The translations under genes and the position numbers were made by a program. The notes under the pieces were generated by a model. The model saw only the letters and a program-made list of their open reading frames with translations, searched no databases and had not been told where the DNA came from. From the NCBI GenBank assembly GCA_023151115.1, contig JAKLJP010000023.1:1-64000 (forward strand): 64,000 nucleotides of DNA, read 5' to 3'. Origin of the DNA: Anaerolineae bacterium (GTDB lineage: Bacteria > Chloroflexota > Anaerolineae > 4572-78 > J111). Shown here piece after piece: positions 25,629 through 34,877 of the stretch (the stretch's first letter is position 1; each line of letters starts with the position of its first letter).

Positions 25629-27430
25629 TGTCCGTTTTTAGCGGCCTCGACACCGAGGCTTATGACCGCACCTATACCGACCGCGAACTGTTCCGGCGGA
25701 TTGCCGGCTATTTTGGGCGCGACCGGCGGCGGCTGGTGTTGATTACCGTTTTTGTCAGCATTGTCTCGCTGGCGGGAGCGGCCCAACCGCTTATCATTTC
25801 CAGGGGCGTGGAGGCGTTGGAGGGCCGCCCGTCTACCTGGCTCATTTGGGGGCTGGTAGGCTTTTTGGCCGTCTCCGGAGTGGGAATCTGGCTGGCTAAC
25901 TGGATGTGGCGGCGCTTGATGGCCCGGCTCATCGGCGATGTGGTGTCGCAACTGCGCCGCGATGCCTTTAGCGCGGCCATCCATCACGATTTGGCTTTCT
26001 TCGATGAGTTCGAGTCGGGCCGGACTATCAGCCGCATCACCTCTGATACCCAGGAATTTGCCCAGGTGGTCCAACTGACCAGCGATTTGATAACCCAGGT
26101 GCTCCTGGTGCTGGTGCTGTTGGTCTTTTTGCTCAACATCTCCTGGCAGTTGACCCTGATCCTGTTGGCGTTGACCCCTTTTATCGGCCTGCTGACGATG
26201 GGCTTTCGGCAGGCGGCCCGATTTGTCACCCGCAAAGGCTTTCGGGTGCTAGCCGAAGTTAACGCGGCCATCCAGGAAACTGTGACCGGCATTGGCATTG
26301 CCAAGAACTTTCGCCAAGAGGAAGCCATTTACCGCTCGTTCAGCCAGGTCAACCAGCAGTCGTACCAGGTTAACCTGCGGCGGGGGTTTGTGCTGTCCAA
26401 CGTCTTCCCGGTGTTGAGTGTTCTCTCCAGCTTTGGCACGGCGGCGCTGCTCTATTGGGGCGGCATTTCGGTGGGGACGGGCCTGGTGACAATTGGGGCC
26501 TGGTATCTGTTTATGCAGAGCGTGGACCGCTTCTGGTTTCCGGTGATCAATCTGTCCTCCTTTTGGAGCCAGTTCCAGTCGGGCTTGTCGGCCTCCGAGC
26601 GGGTTTTTGCCCTGATTGACGCCCAGCCGGTGGTGCGGCAGACCGGCAGCCGCCCGGTCCACCATTTGCGCGGCGAAATTGAGTTCGAGCGGGTCAAATT
26701 CCGCTACAGCAAACAGGAACAAGTGCTGGACGATTTCTCGCTGCGGATTAAGCCGGGCGAGAGCGTGGCCCTGGTGGGCCATACCGGGGCGGGGAAAAGC
26801 AGCCTGGTCAAACTCATCACCCGTTTTTATGAATTTCAGGGGGGCCAGATTTGCGTGGACGGGCAGGACATCCGCACGCTTGATTTGACCAGCTACCGCC
26901 GCCAGTTGGGACTTGTTTCGCAAGTGCCGTTTTTGTTTTCCGGTACCGTAGCCGACAACATTCGCTACGCCCGGCCTGAATTAAGCGACGCGGAAATTGA
27001 AACGGTGGCCCGCCGAATTGGGCACGGCGAGTGGCTGGAAACGCTGCCAGAGGGCTTGCAAACCAACGTCGGCGAGCGGGGGGCGCGCCTCTCGATGGGG
27101 CAGCGGCAGTTGGTGGCCTTAACGCGGGTGTTGGTCCAGCAGCCCTCCATTTTTATCCTGGACGAGGCCACCGCCAGCGTTGACCCCTTCACCGAGTTTC
27201 AGATTCAGGAGGCCATGGATTTGATTCTCAAATCCACCACTTCGATTCTGATTGCCCACCGGCTTTCTACGGTTCGCTCGGTGGATCGGATTTTGGTGCT
27301 GCAAAAAGGTCGCATCATCGAGCAGGGCAGCCACCGGGAACTATTGCGACAGGGCGGCCATTACGCCGAGTTATACAATGCCTATTTCCGGCACCAATCG
27401 CCCGATTATAAACCAGTCGCCGAGTCTTGA
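25628..27430 (+). CDS. ABC exporter half-transporter, subunit B
   Basis: A 600-residue partner half-transporter. Six membrane helices are followed by an ATPase with Walker A GHTGAGKSS, signature LSMGQRQLVALTRV and canonical Walker B IFILDEATASVD with catalytic Glu. The signature has Met for Gly (LSMGQ). In a heterodimer this altered signature faces the Asp-type Walker B of subunit A, so one of the two ATP sites is degenerate and the other canonical, as known for asymmetric exporters. Its 3' end overlaps the convergent Uma2 gene by about 115 bases. Confidence 0.93.
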   Translation: MSVFSGLDTEAYDRTYTDRELFRRIAGYFGRDRRRLVLITVFVSIVSLAGAAQPLIISRGVEALEGRPSTWLIWGLVGFLAVSGVGIWLANWMWRRLMARLIGDVVSQLRRDAFSAAIHHDLAFFDEFESGRTISRITSDTQEFAQVVQLTSDLITQVLLVLVLLVFLLNISWQLTLILLALTPFIGLLTMGFRQAARFVTRKGFRVLAEVNAAIQETVTGIGIAKNFRQEEAIYRSFSQVNQQSYQVNLRRGFVLSNVFPVLSVLSSFGTAALLYWGGISVGTGLVTIGAWYLFMQSVDRFWFPVINLSSFWSQFQSGLSASERVFALIDAQPVVRQTGSRPVHHLRGEIEFERVKFRYSKQEQVLDDFSLRIKPGESVALVGHTGAGKSSLVKLITRFYEFQGGQICVDGQDIRTLDLTSYRRQLGLVSQVPFLFSGTVADNIRYARPELSDAEIETVARRIGHGEWLETLPEGLQTNVGERGARLSMGQRQLVALTRVLVQQPSIFILDEATASVDPFTEFQIQEAMDLILKSTTSILIAHRLSTVRSVDRILVLQKGRIIEQGSHRELLRQGGHYAELYNAYFRHQSPDYKPVAES

Positions 27431-28007
27431 GGAACTTCTTCCCAGTTGACCCCTGGTAAATCTGCTCCAGGAGCAGCTTGACCTCGATGGATTTCAGGCT
27501 GAGAAATTCATCCAATCGGGTGAAAACCTGCAATTCCCACTGCTTGCCGCTGACCCGCCGAAAATATTCTACCTGCACCCGGTACTGGTCAACCAAGAGA
27601 TATTCTGCAAAACTGTCCAGAGTCCAATAGGCGTGGAATTTATCGCTGCGATCATACGCGGCGGTAGATTTGGAGAGGACTTCGATAATGATTTGGGGGT
27701 TGGTGATGGTGTCGGTTCTGTCTTTGAAAAACTGAGGTTCGTCGCAGACCACGATGACATCGGGATAGGTAAAAAAGTTCCTCCTTTCGATCCAAAGCCG
27801 CACGTCGGTAGTAAAAACTTCACAGGGTTTGGCAGCAAAGGCCTGGTTGAGCAGCGCCGACAAATTTCTCACAATCCGGCTGTGGTTAAGGGAAGCGCCG
27901 GCCATCGCCACAATTTTTCCCTGAAAATATTCGCTTTTGTATTCGGCTTTTTCCTCAAGAGCCAGGTATTCTGCCGGGGTGTAAGAATGGCTTTGTTTGG
28001 CAAACAT
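27315..28007 (-). CDS. Uma2-family (DUF820) putative nuclease
   Basis: Uma2 proteins are PD-(D/E)xK-fold putative endonucleases, abundant in Chloroflexota and cyanobacteria; their role is not established. The 230-residue product begins MFAKQSHSYTPAEYLALEEK. It has the usual GASLNHSRIVRNL helix, FFTYPDVIVVCDEP (catalytic Asp) and IIIEVLSKSTAAYDRSDKF (Glu and downstream Lys). The last 45 or so residues are read antisense to the ABC exporter 3' end and are unlike Uma2 proteins, so the native stop has probably been lost. ATG 28007 is chosen because homology begins there. Confidence 0.82.
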   Translation of the reverse strand: MFAKQSHSYTPAEYLALEEKAEYKSEYFQGKIVAMAGASLNHSRIVRNLSALLNQAFAAKPCEVFTTDVRLWIERRNFFTYPDVIVVCDEPQFFKDRTDTITNPQIIIEVLSKSTAAYDRSDKFHAYWTLDSFAEYLLVDQYRVQVEYFRRVSGKQWELQVFTRLDEFLSLKSIEVKLLLEQIYQGSTGKKFLKTRRLVYNRAIGAGNRHCITRRNGRPVAIVPGGCPAR

Positions 28008-28036
28008 GAGACGCTTCCCGTTTATCTTTCTATTCT

Positions 28037-28128
28037 CAGTGGATCCAAATTTTCCGTAGGGTGGCATCCCTATGCCGCCCGCTGACGCATAAGGATGCGC
28101 CAGCTACGGTGAAAAATTGGATCCACTG
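28037..28128. mobile_element. Palindromic mini-element with CAGTRGATCC ends, copy 2
   Basis: A 92-bp inverted repeat with the same ends as at 13080 (CAGTGGATCCAA and TTGGATCCACTG), flanked by the exact 5-bp duplication ATTCT (28032-28036 and 28129-28133). Its inner hairpin is different (CCGTAGGGTGGCATCC...CAGCTACGG). Confidence 0.88.
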
Positions 28129-28252
28129 ATTCTTATTTTCAATTTTACTTGATAAGAGTAGATGAATCAATACAGGCAACGGGTTGGACAAACCACCCTC
28201 GAAATGGCATAATGGTTTTGCGGCTGAATTGAGGCTGAATGGAGAGGATTGA

Positions 28253-28836
28253 ATGTTAGAAGCTACGTTAACCCCCACCCAAGACTGGCCCGCGCCAGGC
28301 CAGTGGACTTATGACGATTATCTCCGCCTGCCCGATGATGGGCAGCGTTATGAAATTATCAAAGGAGTGCTGTACGTGGCTAATGCACCGAGTTCTATCC
28401 ATCAGTTTACAGTCGGTGAAATTTTTGCCGCAGTCCGCGATTTTGTTAGAAAACATAACTTGGGGCAGGTGGTGGTCGCTCCTTTCGAGGTTCACTTAAG
28501 TGAAACCAGCCGCCCGGTGCAGCCCGATATTTTTTTGTCAAAGCTGAACGCTGGCCCGCCGGCGAAATCCAATTCTTTGATGGCCCGCCCGATCTCATGG
28601 TCGAAGTGTTGTCGCCCGGCAGTGTCCGCCTAGATCGCTACGTTAAATTTCAGGCTTACGAGCAGGCCGGCCTGCCCGAATATTGGATTGCCAACCCTCA
28701 TCTCCGCTCGGTCGAGGTTTACACCCTTTCCGGCGGCGAATATGCTCTTTTGGGAGAGTTTTCCGGGGATGAGGCCATCAAATCAGCCGTGTTTGAGGGC
28801 TTGATGATTATCAATAATACGCTGTTTGCCCCATGA
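28253..28836 (+). pseudogene. Second Uma2-family gene, frameshifted
   Basis: The first 95 or so codons (MLEATLTPTQDWPAPGQW to VQPDIF) and the rest (KAERWPAGEIQFFDGPPDLM, EVLSPGSVRLDRYVKFQAY, LPEYWIANP) are both good Uma2 sequence but in different frames. The break is at the T7 run 28530-28536, and one more T would restore the whole protein of about 193 residues. It may be a real mutation, transcriptional slippage or a read error. Its stop overlaps the next gene start (ATGA). Confidence 0.85.
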
Positions 28837-29882
28837 AATATCTCACCGTTCTCTTTTTTGTAGCTCTTTTGTTGACTGCCTGTACCCAATCTCTCCCCGC
28901 AACATTGCCAGACACTCCCGCCACAGAAGCCCCGGCTGAACCTACCCTTCTGACCGATAAATTGGGCACGGCGGAAGATTTGGTCCCAACGCAGCTAGAA
29001 ATTAATGTCGCCCGCTCGCGGCTGGGCAAAGACAGTTTTATTGGTATTGTTACCTGTACCATGAATACGGAATATCACGCCACCGTGGCTAATTCAGCCA
29101 AAGCCAGGGCGGACGCGTTGGGGTTAAAGGCGGCTATCTTTGATTCAGAAGTTCAGGTTGAAAAACAAGTGGCGGCTATCAGGAATTTTGTCGCCAAAGG
29201 GGCCAGGGTGATTATTTTATGCGCGCTCGACCCCAAGGTAGTTGAACCGGCGGTGAGAGACGCCGAGGCAGCCGGGGTATTTTTTGTGTTGGTGTCGGGG
29301 GCGGCGTTGCCGGTGCGAGGCATTTCCATCGGCGGTGAGGCCGACTCTAATACGGTGCTCGGCTGTACTGCCGGCGAGATTGCCGGCGATTTGATTGTCA
29401 AAGAAAAGAACGGCCAGGCACAGGTGGCTATTCTGGATTACCCCGAACTGCCTGAAATTGTTATCCGGGCCGACAGCATCGAGAAATGTATGCAGGCCAA
29501 AGCGCCGGGGGCTACCGTTGTAGGGCGGTTTCTGGGCGGCACCACCGAAAACGGCCTCAAATCCATGATCGCGGCGCTGGAGCAGCACCCCAATATTGAT
29601 ACGGTGGTCAGCATCAACGATGCCGGGGCCTACGGCGCTCTGACGGCCCTGCAAGCTGCCGGCAAAGACCCGGCCAGCACCATCATTGTAGGGATTGACG
29701 CTGAAGCCAAAGCCAGAGATTTGATTAAAGCGGGCAGTTACTATCGCGGCACGGTTGATACCTCACCGGCCCAAACCGGCGAAATCGTCCTCAATGCCGC
29801 CGTCAAGCTGTTGGCGGGCGCAACTGTGCCCCAAAGTATTCGTATGCCGGTCACTAAAGTCACCCTGGAAACTTTAGAATAA
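28833..29882 (+). CDS. Sugar-type substrate-binding lipoprotein (type 1 periplasmic binding fold)
   Basis: A 349-residue lipoprotein with signal peptide and lipobox LLTAC. It is followed by a Pro/Ala-rich linker and a Peripla_BP_4 (RbsB/LacI-like) domain: IGIVTCTMNTEYHATVAN, RVIILCALDPKVVEPAV, IAGDLIVKEKNGQAQVAILD, TVVSINDAGAYGALTAL and GIDAEAKARDLIKAGSYYRG. It probably captures a monosaccharide or similar small ligand. No ABC permease or ATPase of the ribose type is adjacent, so it may serve a distant transporter or a sensor. Confidence 0.88.
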   Translation: MKYLTVLFFVALLLTACTQSLPATLPDTPATEAPAEPTLLTDKLGTAEDLVPTQLEINVARSRLGKDSFIGIVTCTMNTEYHATVANSAKARADALGLKAAIFDSEVQVEKQVAAIRNFVAKGARVIILCALDPKVVEPAVRDAEAAGVFFVLVSGAALPVRGISIGGEADSNTVLGCTAGEIAGDLIVKEKNGQAQVAILDYPELPEIVIRADSIEKCMQAKAPGATVVGRFLGGTTENGLKSMIAALEQHPNIDTVVSINDAGAYGALTALQAAGKDPASTIIVGIDAEAKARDLIKAGSYYRGTVDTSPAQTGEIVLNAAVKLLAGATVPQSIRMPVTKVTLETLE

Positions 29883-29893
29883 TTTAGAGTCAT

Positions 29894-30006
29894 GCAGTTC
29901 ACATGTCATTTCGAGGCCAGAGGCCGAGAAATCTTTGAGACTGTTGTTTGCAAACCACGGCTTAGAAGATTTCTCGCTCCTTCGTCGCTCGAAATGACAT
30001 GACTGC
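29894..30006. repeat. ATGTCATTTCGA palindromic repeat, copy 1
   Basis: Arms GCAGT...CATGTCATTTCGAG and CTCGAAATGACATGACTGC frame a core with GAGAAATCTT and AGATTTCTC. Related copies are at 34622 and 50379. No flanking duplication is clear here. Confidence 0.75.
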
Positions 30007-30023
30007 GTAAGCCCTATAATTAT

Positions 30024-33000
30024 CTACCGCTGGCGAAGCGAAGCCGTCACCAAATCCCGCACCTCGGCCAACAACTGTTCGCGGCTGAAAGCGCCTTTTT
30101 GCAGGATTTTTTCAACATGACTGTTGAGCCGCTGCCGCTCGGCCGAGGTGTCGAAGCCGTCCATCTTGGGCATTGTCAAATCCAACAGAATCACGTCCGG
30201 CCGCTGCGTCGCAATTCGGTCTAACCCTGCCTGGCCGTTATCGGCTTCACTCACCTGCCAGCCCTGTTTTTCCAGGGTGCGGCGGAGCATATCCCGCATC
30301 ATAGCGTCGTCGTCCACCGTCAAAATCAAGGGCGCTATCCCGGTTTGGTCGTCGGAAATGGGCCGGTACTTCTCCAGCAGCGCCAGCAGCCGTTCCCACT
30401 CGATGGGCTTGGTCATGTAGTCCGACGCGCCCAGGGTGTACCCCAGACTCTTGTCGCTGACAATAGTCACCATTACCACCGGGATCTCGGCCAGAGCGGC
30501 TTCGGCTTTTAGGGCGGTCAAGACGGCCCAGCCATCCATCCCCGGCATAATTACATCCAGAGTAATCACATCGGGCTGGATGGCGCGGGCCAGCCTTAAC
30601 CCTTCTTCACCCCCGGCGGCGCTCACCACCCGAAAACCTTCCTTCTGAAAGAAGCGGCGCATCAAATCCCGTACTGTTGGATCGTCGTCAATAACCAGGA
30701 TGGTCGCATGACCGTTATCATCCGCTGGCAGTTCATCGTCAATTGGCCCGGTTGGACCAGACTCGCCGGCCGGTGGTTGGTAGATTACCGGCAGCCGGAC
30801 GATAAACGTAGAGCCTTGACCTGGCTCGCTGTCTACCATAATCTGGCCGCCCATCATCTGGATAAAACGTTGAGTAATAGCCAGCCCCAGGCCGGTTCCC
30901 CCATACCGGCGCGTGGTCGAAGCATCGGCCTGGGTAAAGGCCTGAAAGAGCCGGTCCATCTGCTCGTCGGACATGCCGATGCCCGTGTCGGAAACTTTGA
31001 AAAGGATGAAGGCGGAGGGATGAAGGATGAAATTTCCATCCTCTTCATTCCGCCTTCCGCCTTCCGCCTTCATCGTTTCAACGGTGAGCGTAATCACTCC
31101 ATTTTCGGTAAACTTGGCGGCATTACTGAGCAAATTAAAGAGTGACTGTCGCACTTTGGTCAAGTCGGCTACCATCGAGCCGAGGTTATCGGGGCAGTTA
31201 ACGACCAGTTGGTTGGCTTTTTTGGCGATCAACGGCTGCATGGTAACGACAACATCTCGTACCATGGTGGCGATGTCAAAGGTTTCGGGGTAAACCGTCA
31301 TCTTGCCGGCCTCAATCTTCGACAAATCCAGAATGTCGTTAATCAAGCCCAGCAGTTGTTTACCCGCGGCCTGGATTCTTTCTAAATCGGGGATGAAGCC
31401 AGGCTGAGCCAGGTCCGTCGCCTCTTCTTGCAGCATCTCACTGTAGCCGATGATAGCGTTTAAGGGGGTCCGCAGTTCGTGGCTCATGTTGGCCAGAAAT
31501 TGACTCTTGGCCCGGCTGGCCTCGATGGCCTGGTCGCGGGCCAGGGCCAGGTCGGCCTCGGCGCGTTTGCGGACAGCTAACTCCTCCTGGGCTGCTTTGA
31601 ACAGCCGGGCGTTCTCAATGGCTATGGCGATGCGGTTGGCTAACGAACGCAGTAAACTGGCGTCGCTTTCGTCCAGCCCGTCAGATTGAAGCTGCTGGAC
31701 GCCCAGAACCCCAATGACTCGCTCCTCCGGCCCCAACGTAATCGGCACATCGAGTTCGGCATAAATTTCCGGCAGCAAGGGCATAGTCTGCCCCAGCCCG
31801 GCATAAGTTTCGCTGACATCATTGCTGTGAATAATCTCGCCGGTGTGGGCGGCACGCGCCACCAAACTGGCCGAATGGGTCACCGGGATGCGATGGCCCA
31901 GGTTTTTGATCCAGGGGCCAGCCTCGCCGGAGCTGGCGGCCAAGGCCAACAATTTGGGCTGTTCTTTATCGTCGGCCAGGGCTAAGTCATCGAGCAGATA
32001 GATGTAGGCCGAGGTGTAGCCAAAGCGATCTTTAATCTGGTTGACAATTTCCATCAACAGACCTTCCAGATCGAGGATGGCATTCAGCCGCTCACCCAGG
32101 GTGGCAATGATTTCTAGCCGCTCGGTTCGTTCAGCTACCCGTTCTTCCAGGGAGCCGATCAGGTCTCGCAGTTGAGCGGTCATCTGGTTGAAGACATTGG
32201 CCAGAGTGGCAAATTCATCATGCCCTTTAACCCGTACTACCGGGTCCAGATTGCCCTGCCCAATTTGTTGAGCGGCTTCGCTTAACTGGGTGAGTGGATG
32301 GATAATACGGTGGGTTAGAAAGAGGGCAGCCAGAACAGCCAGGCCGAAAGCCAGGGCGCTAGTAACAGTTAAAGCGGTTGTACTCTGGCGGTTAATCATC
32401 TCCAGCCGCTGGCGGGCGCGGGCAACGCCGGTCTGACTTTCCGCCCCGATATGTTCCGAAATCCGGTTGATATCCAGGGTTAAATCGCGGAAAATGGTGG
32501 TATTGGTTTCCACGGCCCGATCCAGGGCTACCAGTTGTTTGAAAGCAGCCAGGTAGGTCTGGATGCGTTGGTCAAGATCGGCGGCGGCAGAGGCTGCCTC
32601 CGGGGTGGTCGCCCCATAATTTCTGACCCAGGCCCGAAACTTATTGCCGGCCAGTTGCACATTATCCACATATTGCTGGCTGCCGGTGTTAAGATAGTCG
32701 CGTTCGTGGCTGCGGATGCGGCGGACTAAATCGGCCAGGCGGACATCGGGGACTTGCGCTGCGGCTGTTTGCAACTGGTCAAGCTGGTTTTGCAGTACAT
32801 TTTCTAACCCATCGGCCCGGCTGCGCTCCTCGATTTTGAGCACAGTAACCGAAAAGGTGGTTTCGTAATGTTGCAACAGGGGGCGCAGTTCATTGGTTTC
32901 CTGGGTTAAACGGGTCAATTCCAGGTCGCTCGCTGTCTGGACCAGGGTGTCAATTTCATTCAGTTTGCTCCGGGCGCGGGCCAGACTGCTCTGGTTAGCG

Positions 33001-33284
33001 GTAACATAGCTGGCTACGGCGGTGTCAAAGCCCAGGGAACGCCATCCTGTTAAAAAACTGGCTTCGTTAGCCCTGGCCAGCAAAAATTCGTTCTCAACCT
33101 CCAAACTCAGTTCGCGGACACGGGCTGCTTCATCCAAGGCTATCTGTACGCCGGTTTGTAAATTGCGCAGCGTCAGGTAGCCAATCACAGCACTGATGAG
33201 GTTTAAAATTAGAATTAAGCCAAAACCCAAACCCAACAGGGTCCGGATGGAGGTGGCGTGTTGTGAGAAAATTCGAGTTCGCAT
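30024..33284 (-). CDS. Large hybrid sensor histidine kinase with two receiver domains
   Basis: A 1086-residue kinase. The first transmembrane segment is at about 13-37, followed by a long helical periplasmic sensor and a second transmembrane helix near 305-325. Then come HAMP ([18 protein letters not shown]), a GAF domain, HisKA ([20 protein letters not shown]), HATPase_c ([18 protein letters not shown]) and two receivers. Receiver 1 is complete ([22 protein letters not shown]). Receiver 2 has VDDDA and DLTMPKMDG but then lacks about 25-30 residues including the beta-4 Thr region. The ATPase domain carries an in-frame insert of some 23 residues encoded by a hairpin (30998-31072). It follows a polyamine-type binding protein on the same strand. 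Confidence 0.92.
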   Translation of the reverse strand: MRTRIFSQHATSIRTLLGLGFGLILILNLISAVIGYLTLRNLQTGVQIALDEAARVRELSLEVENEFLLARANEASFLTGWRSLGFDTAVASYVTANQSSLARARSKLNEIDTLVQTASDLELTRLTQETNELRPLLQHYETTFSVTVLKIEERSRADGLENVLQNQLDQLQTAAAQVPDVRLADLVRRIRSHERDYLNTGSQQYVDNVQLAGNKFRAWVRNYGATTPEAASAAADLDQRIQTYLAAFKQLVALDRAVETNTTIFRDLTLDINRISEHIGAESQTGVARARQRLEMINRQSTTALTVTSALAFGLAVLAALFLTHRIIHPLTQLSEAAQQIGQGNLDPVVRVKGHDEFATLANVFNQMTAQLRDLIGSLEERVAERTERLEIIATLGERLNAILDLEGLLMEIVNQIKDRFGYTSAYIYLLDDLALADDKEQPKLLALAASSGEAGPWIKNLGHRIPVTHSASLVARAAHTGEIIHSNDVSETYAGLGQTMPLLPEIYAELDVPITLGPEERVIGVLGVQQLQSDGLDESDASLLRSLANRIAIAIENARLFKAAQEELAVRKRAEADLALARDQAIEASRAKSQFLANMSHELRTPLNAIIGYSEMLQEEATDLAQPGFIPDLERIQAAGKQLLGLINDILDLSKIEAGKMTVYPETFDIATMVRDVVVTMQPLIAKKANQLVVNCPDNLGSMVADLTKVRQSLFNLLSNAAKFTENGVITLTVETMKAEGGRRNEEDGNFILHPSAFILFKVSDTGIGMSDEQMDRLFQAFTQADASTTRRYGGTGLGLAITQRFIQMMGGQIMVDSEPGQGSTFIVRLPVIYQPPAGESGPTGPIDDELPADDNGHATILVIDDDPTVRDLMRRFFQKEGFRVVSAAGGEEGLRLARAIQPDVITLDVIMPGMDGWAVLTALKAEAALAEIPVVMVTIVSDKSLGYTLGASDYMTKPIEWERLLALLEKYRPISDDQTGIAPLILTVDDDAMMRDMLRRTLEKQGWQVSEADNGQAGLDRIATQRPDVILLDLTMPKMDGFDTSAERQRLNSHVEKILQKGAFSREQLLAEVRDLVTASLRQR
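30998..31072. repeat. Hairpin repeat inserted in frame in the hybrid kinase ATPase domain
   Basis: GGATGAAGGCGGAGGGATG faces CATCCTC...CCGCCTTCATC. On the coding strand it adds [15 protein letters not shown] and ILHPSAF between ITLTVET and [11 protein letters not shown], where related kinases have only a short strand connection. The word pattern is that of the intergenic hairpins. Confidence 0.7.
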
Positions 33285-33345
33285 CGAGCTAGACCTGTTT
33301 GGATAGAGCTGAGTATCTGTCGAGAAATAACTTTATGCCTGTCAA

Positions 33346-33399
33346 GAGATTGGAGATTGGTAATTAGAGATTAAAAAATCTCCAATCTCTAATCTCCAA
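33346..33399. repeat. Word-repeat hairpin (GAGATTGGAGATT)
   Basis: GAGATTGGAGATTGG words face CCAATCTCTAATCTCC across an A-run. It lies between the binding-protein stop and the kinase start and does not contain an obvious terminator T-run for the minus strand. Confidence 0.6.
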
Positions 33400-33400
33400 A

Positions 33401-34504
33401 TCAGTTTGACTCTGCCCTCTCAAAACTATGGGTCAGTTCGGCCCAAATTTGATCGTAATACTGGGCGGAAGCCGGGCCGATGTTTACCAGCGAAAAGAGT
33501 CGCTGGCGCATATCGGTATCGGGGTAAAGGATGGGATCTGGCCGGTGAGTCTCTTTGAGCAGAGTTAGAGCCGCGCTGTTGGTCAAACTATTATGAGTGG
33601 CCTGGGTTAAGGCTGCGCTTACCGGCGCTTCCAGGATGTAATTGATAAATGCTTCGGCCAATTTGGGCTGGTCTGCGCCTCTCAGCAAGCAGAGGTTGTC
33701 AACCCACATGGGTGTTCCTTCGGCGGGGATGACGTATTCAAGCGTGGGGTCACGGTCTCGCAAGGCCAAAATGGCCCCGCTGCGGGCAAAAAGAAACTCC
33801 ACCTGACCGCCGGCTAACAACGCGGGGCCGGTTGCCGGAGGGTAGATAACGATTTGGCCGGCATGATTTTCTAAAAGTTGACGGGCCTGGGCAATTTCAA
33901 GGCCATTGGTGGTGTTGGGGCTGTACCCCAGATATAACAGGGCCGCCGCCAGCGAAAGGCGGCTGTCGTCCGGCATGCCCAGCCGGGGGGACGTGTTGGC
34001 TTCGAAAAAGTCGGCCCAGGTGGGTGAGTCCTGCCCTGCTTCCTGCCGGTGATACCCCAACCCCATCGTCCCCCACTGATAGGGCAGGCAGTAGCGGTTG
34101 CCGGGATCATACAACGGGTTGGCAAAAGCCGGATCAAGATTTTTAAAGTTAGGAATATTCTCCTGATTGAGGGGGGTAAATAAGCCATTTGAGCGCAGCG
34201 TTCCAACCAGGGTATCGCTCAACACCACCAGATCATAATTAGCCAGGCCGGTGCGAATATCGGCCAGGCCGCTGGCATCGCTGGCAAAAGTGGCATAATT
34301 GACCTTAATGCCAAATTGGCTTTCAAAATTGTTCAGAGTCGCCCGGTCAAGCGCATCATCCTGGCTGAAGATATTGAGGGTAGGATTAGGCTTAGCCGGA
34401 GTGGCCGCCGCTTCCATCACCATGGAAGAGAGGTCAGGGGCGCCGGAGCAGGCGCTCAGCAGGGCCAGGAGGAGCAGGCAGAAGGTTGGGCCAATCCACT
34501 TCAT
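33401..34504 (-). CDS. PotD-like extracellular solute-binding lipoprotein
   Basis: A 367-residue lipoprotein with lipobox LLSAC and a type 2 periplasmic-binding fold of the spermidine/putrescine class: LNIFSQDDALDRATLNNFES, YDLVVLSDTLVGTL, YCLPYQWGTMGLGYHR and WVDNLCLLRGADQPKLAEAFINYILEAP. No PotABC transporter genes are present. The next gene on the same strand, 116 bases on, is the large hybrid kinase. An attractive inference is that ligand-loaded binding protein is sensed by that kinase. Transport with distant permeases is the alternative. Confidence 0.88.
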   Translation of the reverse strand: MKWIGPTFCLLLLALLSACSGAPDLSSMVMEAAATPAKPNPTLNIFSQDDALDRATLNNFESQFGIKVNYATFASDASGLADIRTGLANYDLVVLSDTLVGTLRSNGLFTPLNQENIPNFKNLDPAFANPLYDPGNRYCLPYQWGTMGLGYHRQEAGQDSPTWADFFEANTSPRLGMPDDSRLSLAAALLYLGYSPNTTNGLEIAQARQLLENHAGQIVIYPPATGPALLAGGQVEFLFARSGAILALRDRDPTLEYVIPAEGTPMWVDNLCLLRGADQPKLAEAFINYILEAPVSAALTQATHNSLTNSAALTLLKETHRPDPILYPDTDMRQRLFSLVNIGPASAQYYDQIWAELTHSFERAESN

Positions 34505-34621
34505 CAGTCATTCTCCAAGAGGTTGAGGGCAATTGGGCTGAACGGTAACAATTATACCACAAAAGCCTCAAAATAAATTTTTGGGTGGTTCAACCACGCC
34601 GGGCCTTTCATTCCCCAAATG

Positions 34622-34773
34622 TAACAACTCAGGTATGTCATCCTTCGACAAGCTCAGGACAGGTTTCGCGGCCGTAGGCCGAGAAATCTTCCCCACGCGC
34701 AGGCTATTCAAGCACCGATCTGGAAGATTTCTCCTCGCCGGCTCGTCGAAATGACATGCTACCTGAGCAGTTA
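34622..34773. mobile_element. 152-bp palindromic element with 10-bp target duplication (ATGTCAT family)
   Basis: Ends TAACAACTCAGGTA and TACCTGAGCAGTTA are inverted repeats. The element is flanked by the exact duplication TCCCCAAATG (34612-34621 and 34774-34783). Its core (ATGTCATCCTTCG...AGATTTCTCC...TCGAAATGACAT) is shared with 29894 and 50379. The rest of the region 34505-34877 holds no gene. Confidence 0.85.
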
Positions 34774-34877
34774 TCCCCAAATGATTTCAACCATTGTCTT
34801 GGCGATGCAACAATAGAAGCCCGGCTGAAGGAATTGGAATCCAACCGAGATTGTGGTACGATAGGCCCATCTTGGCA

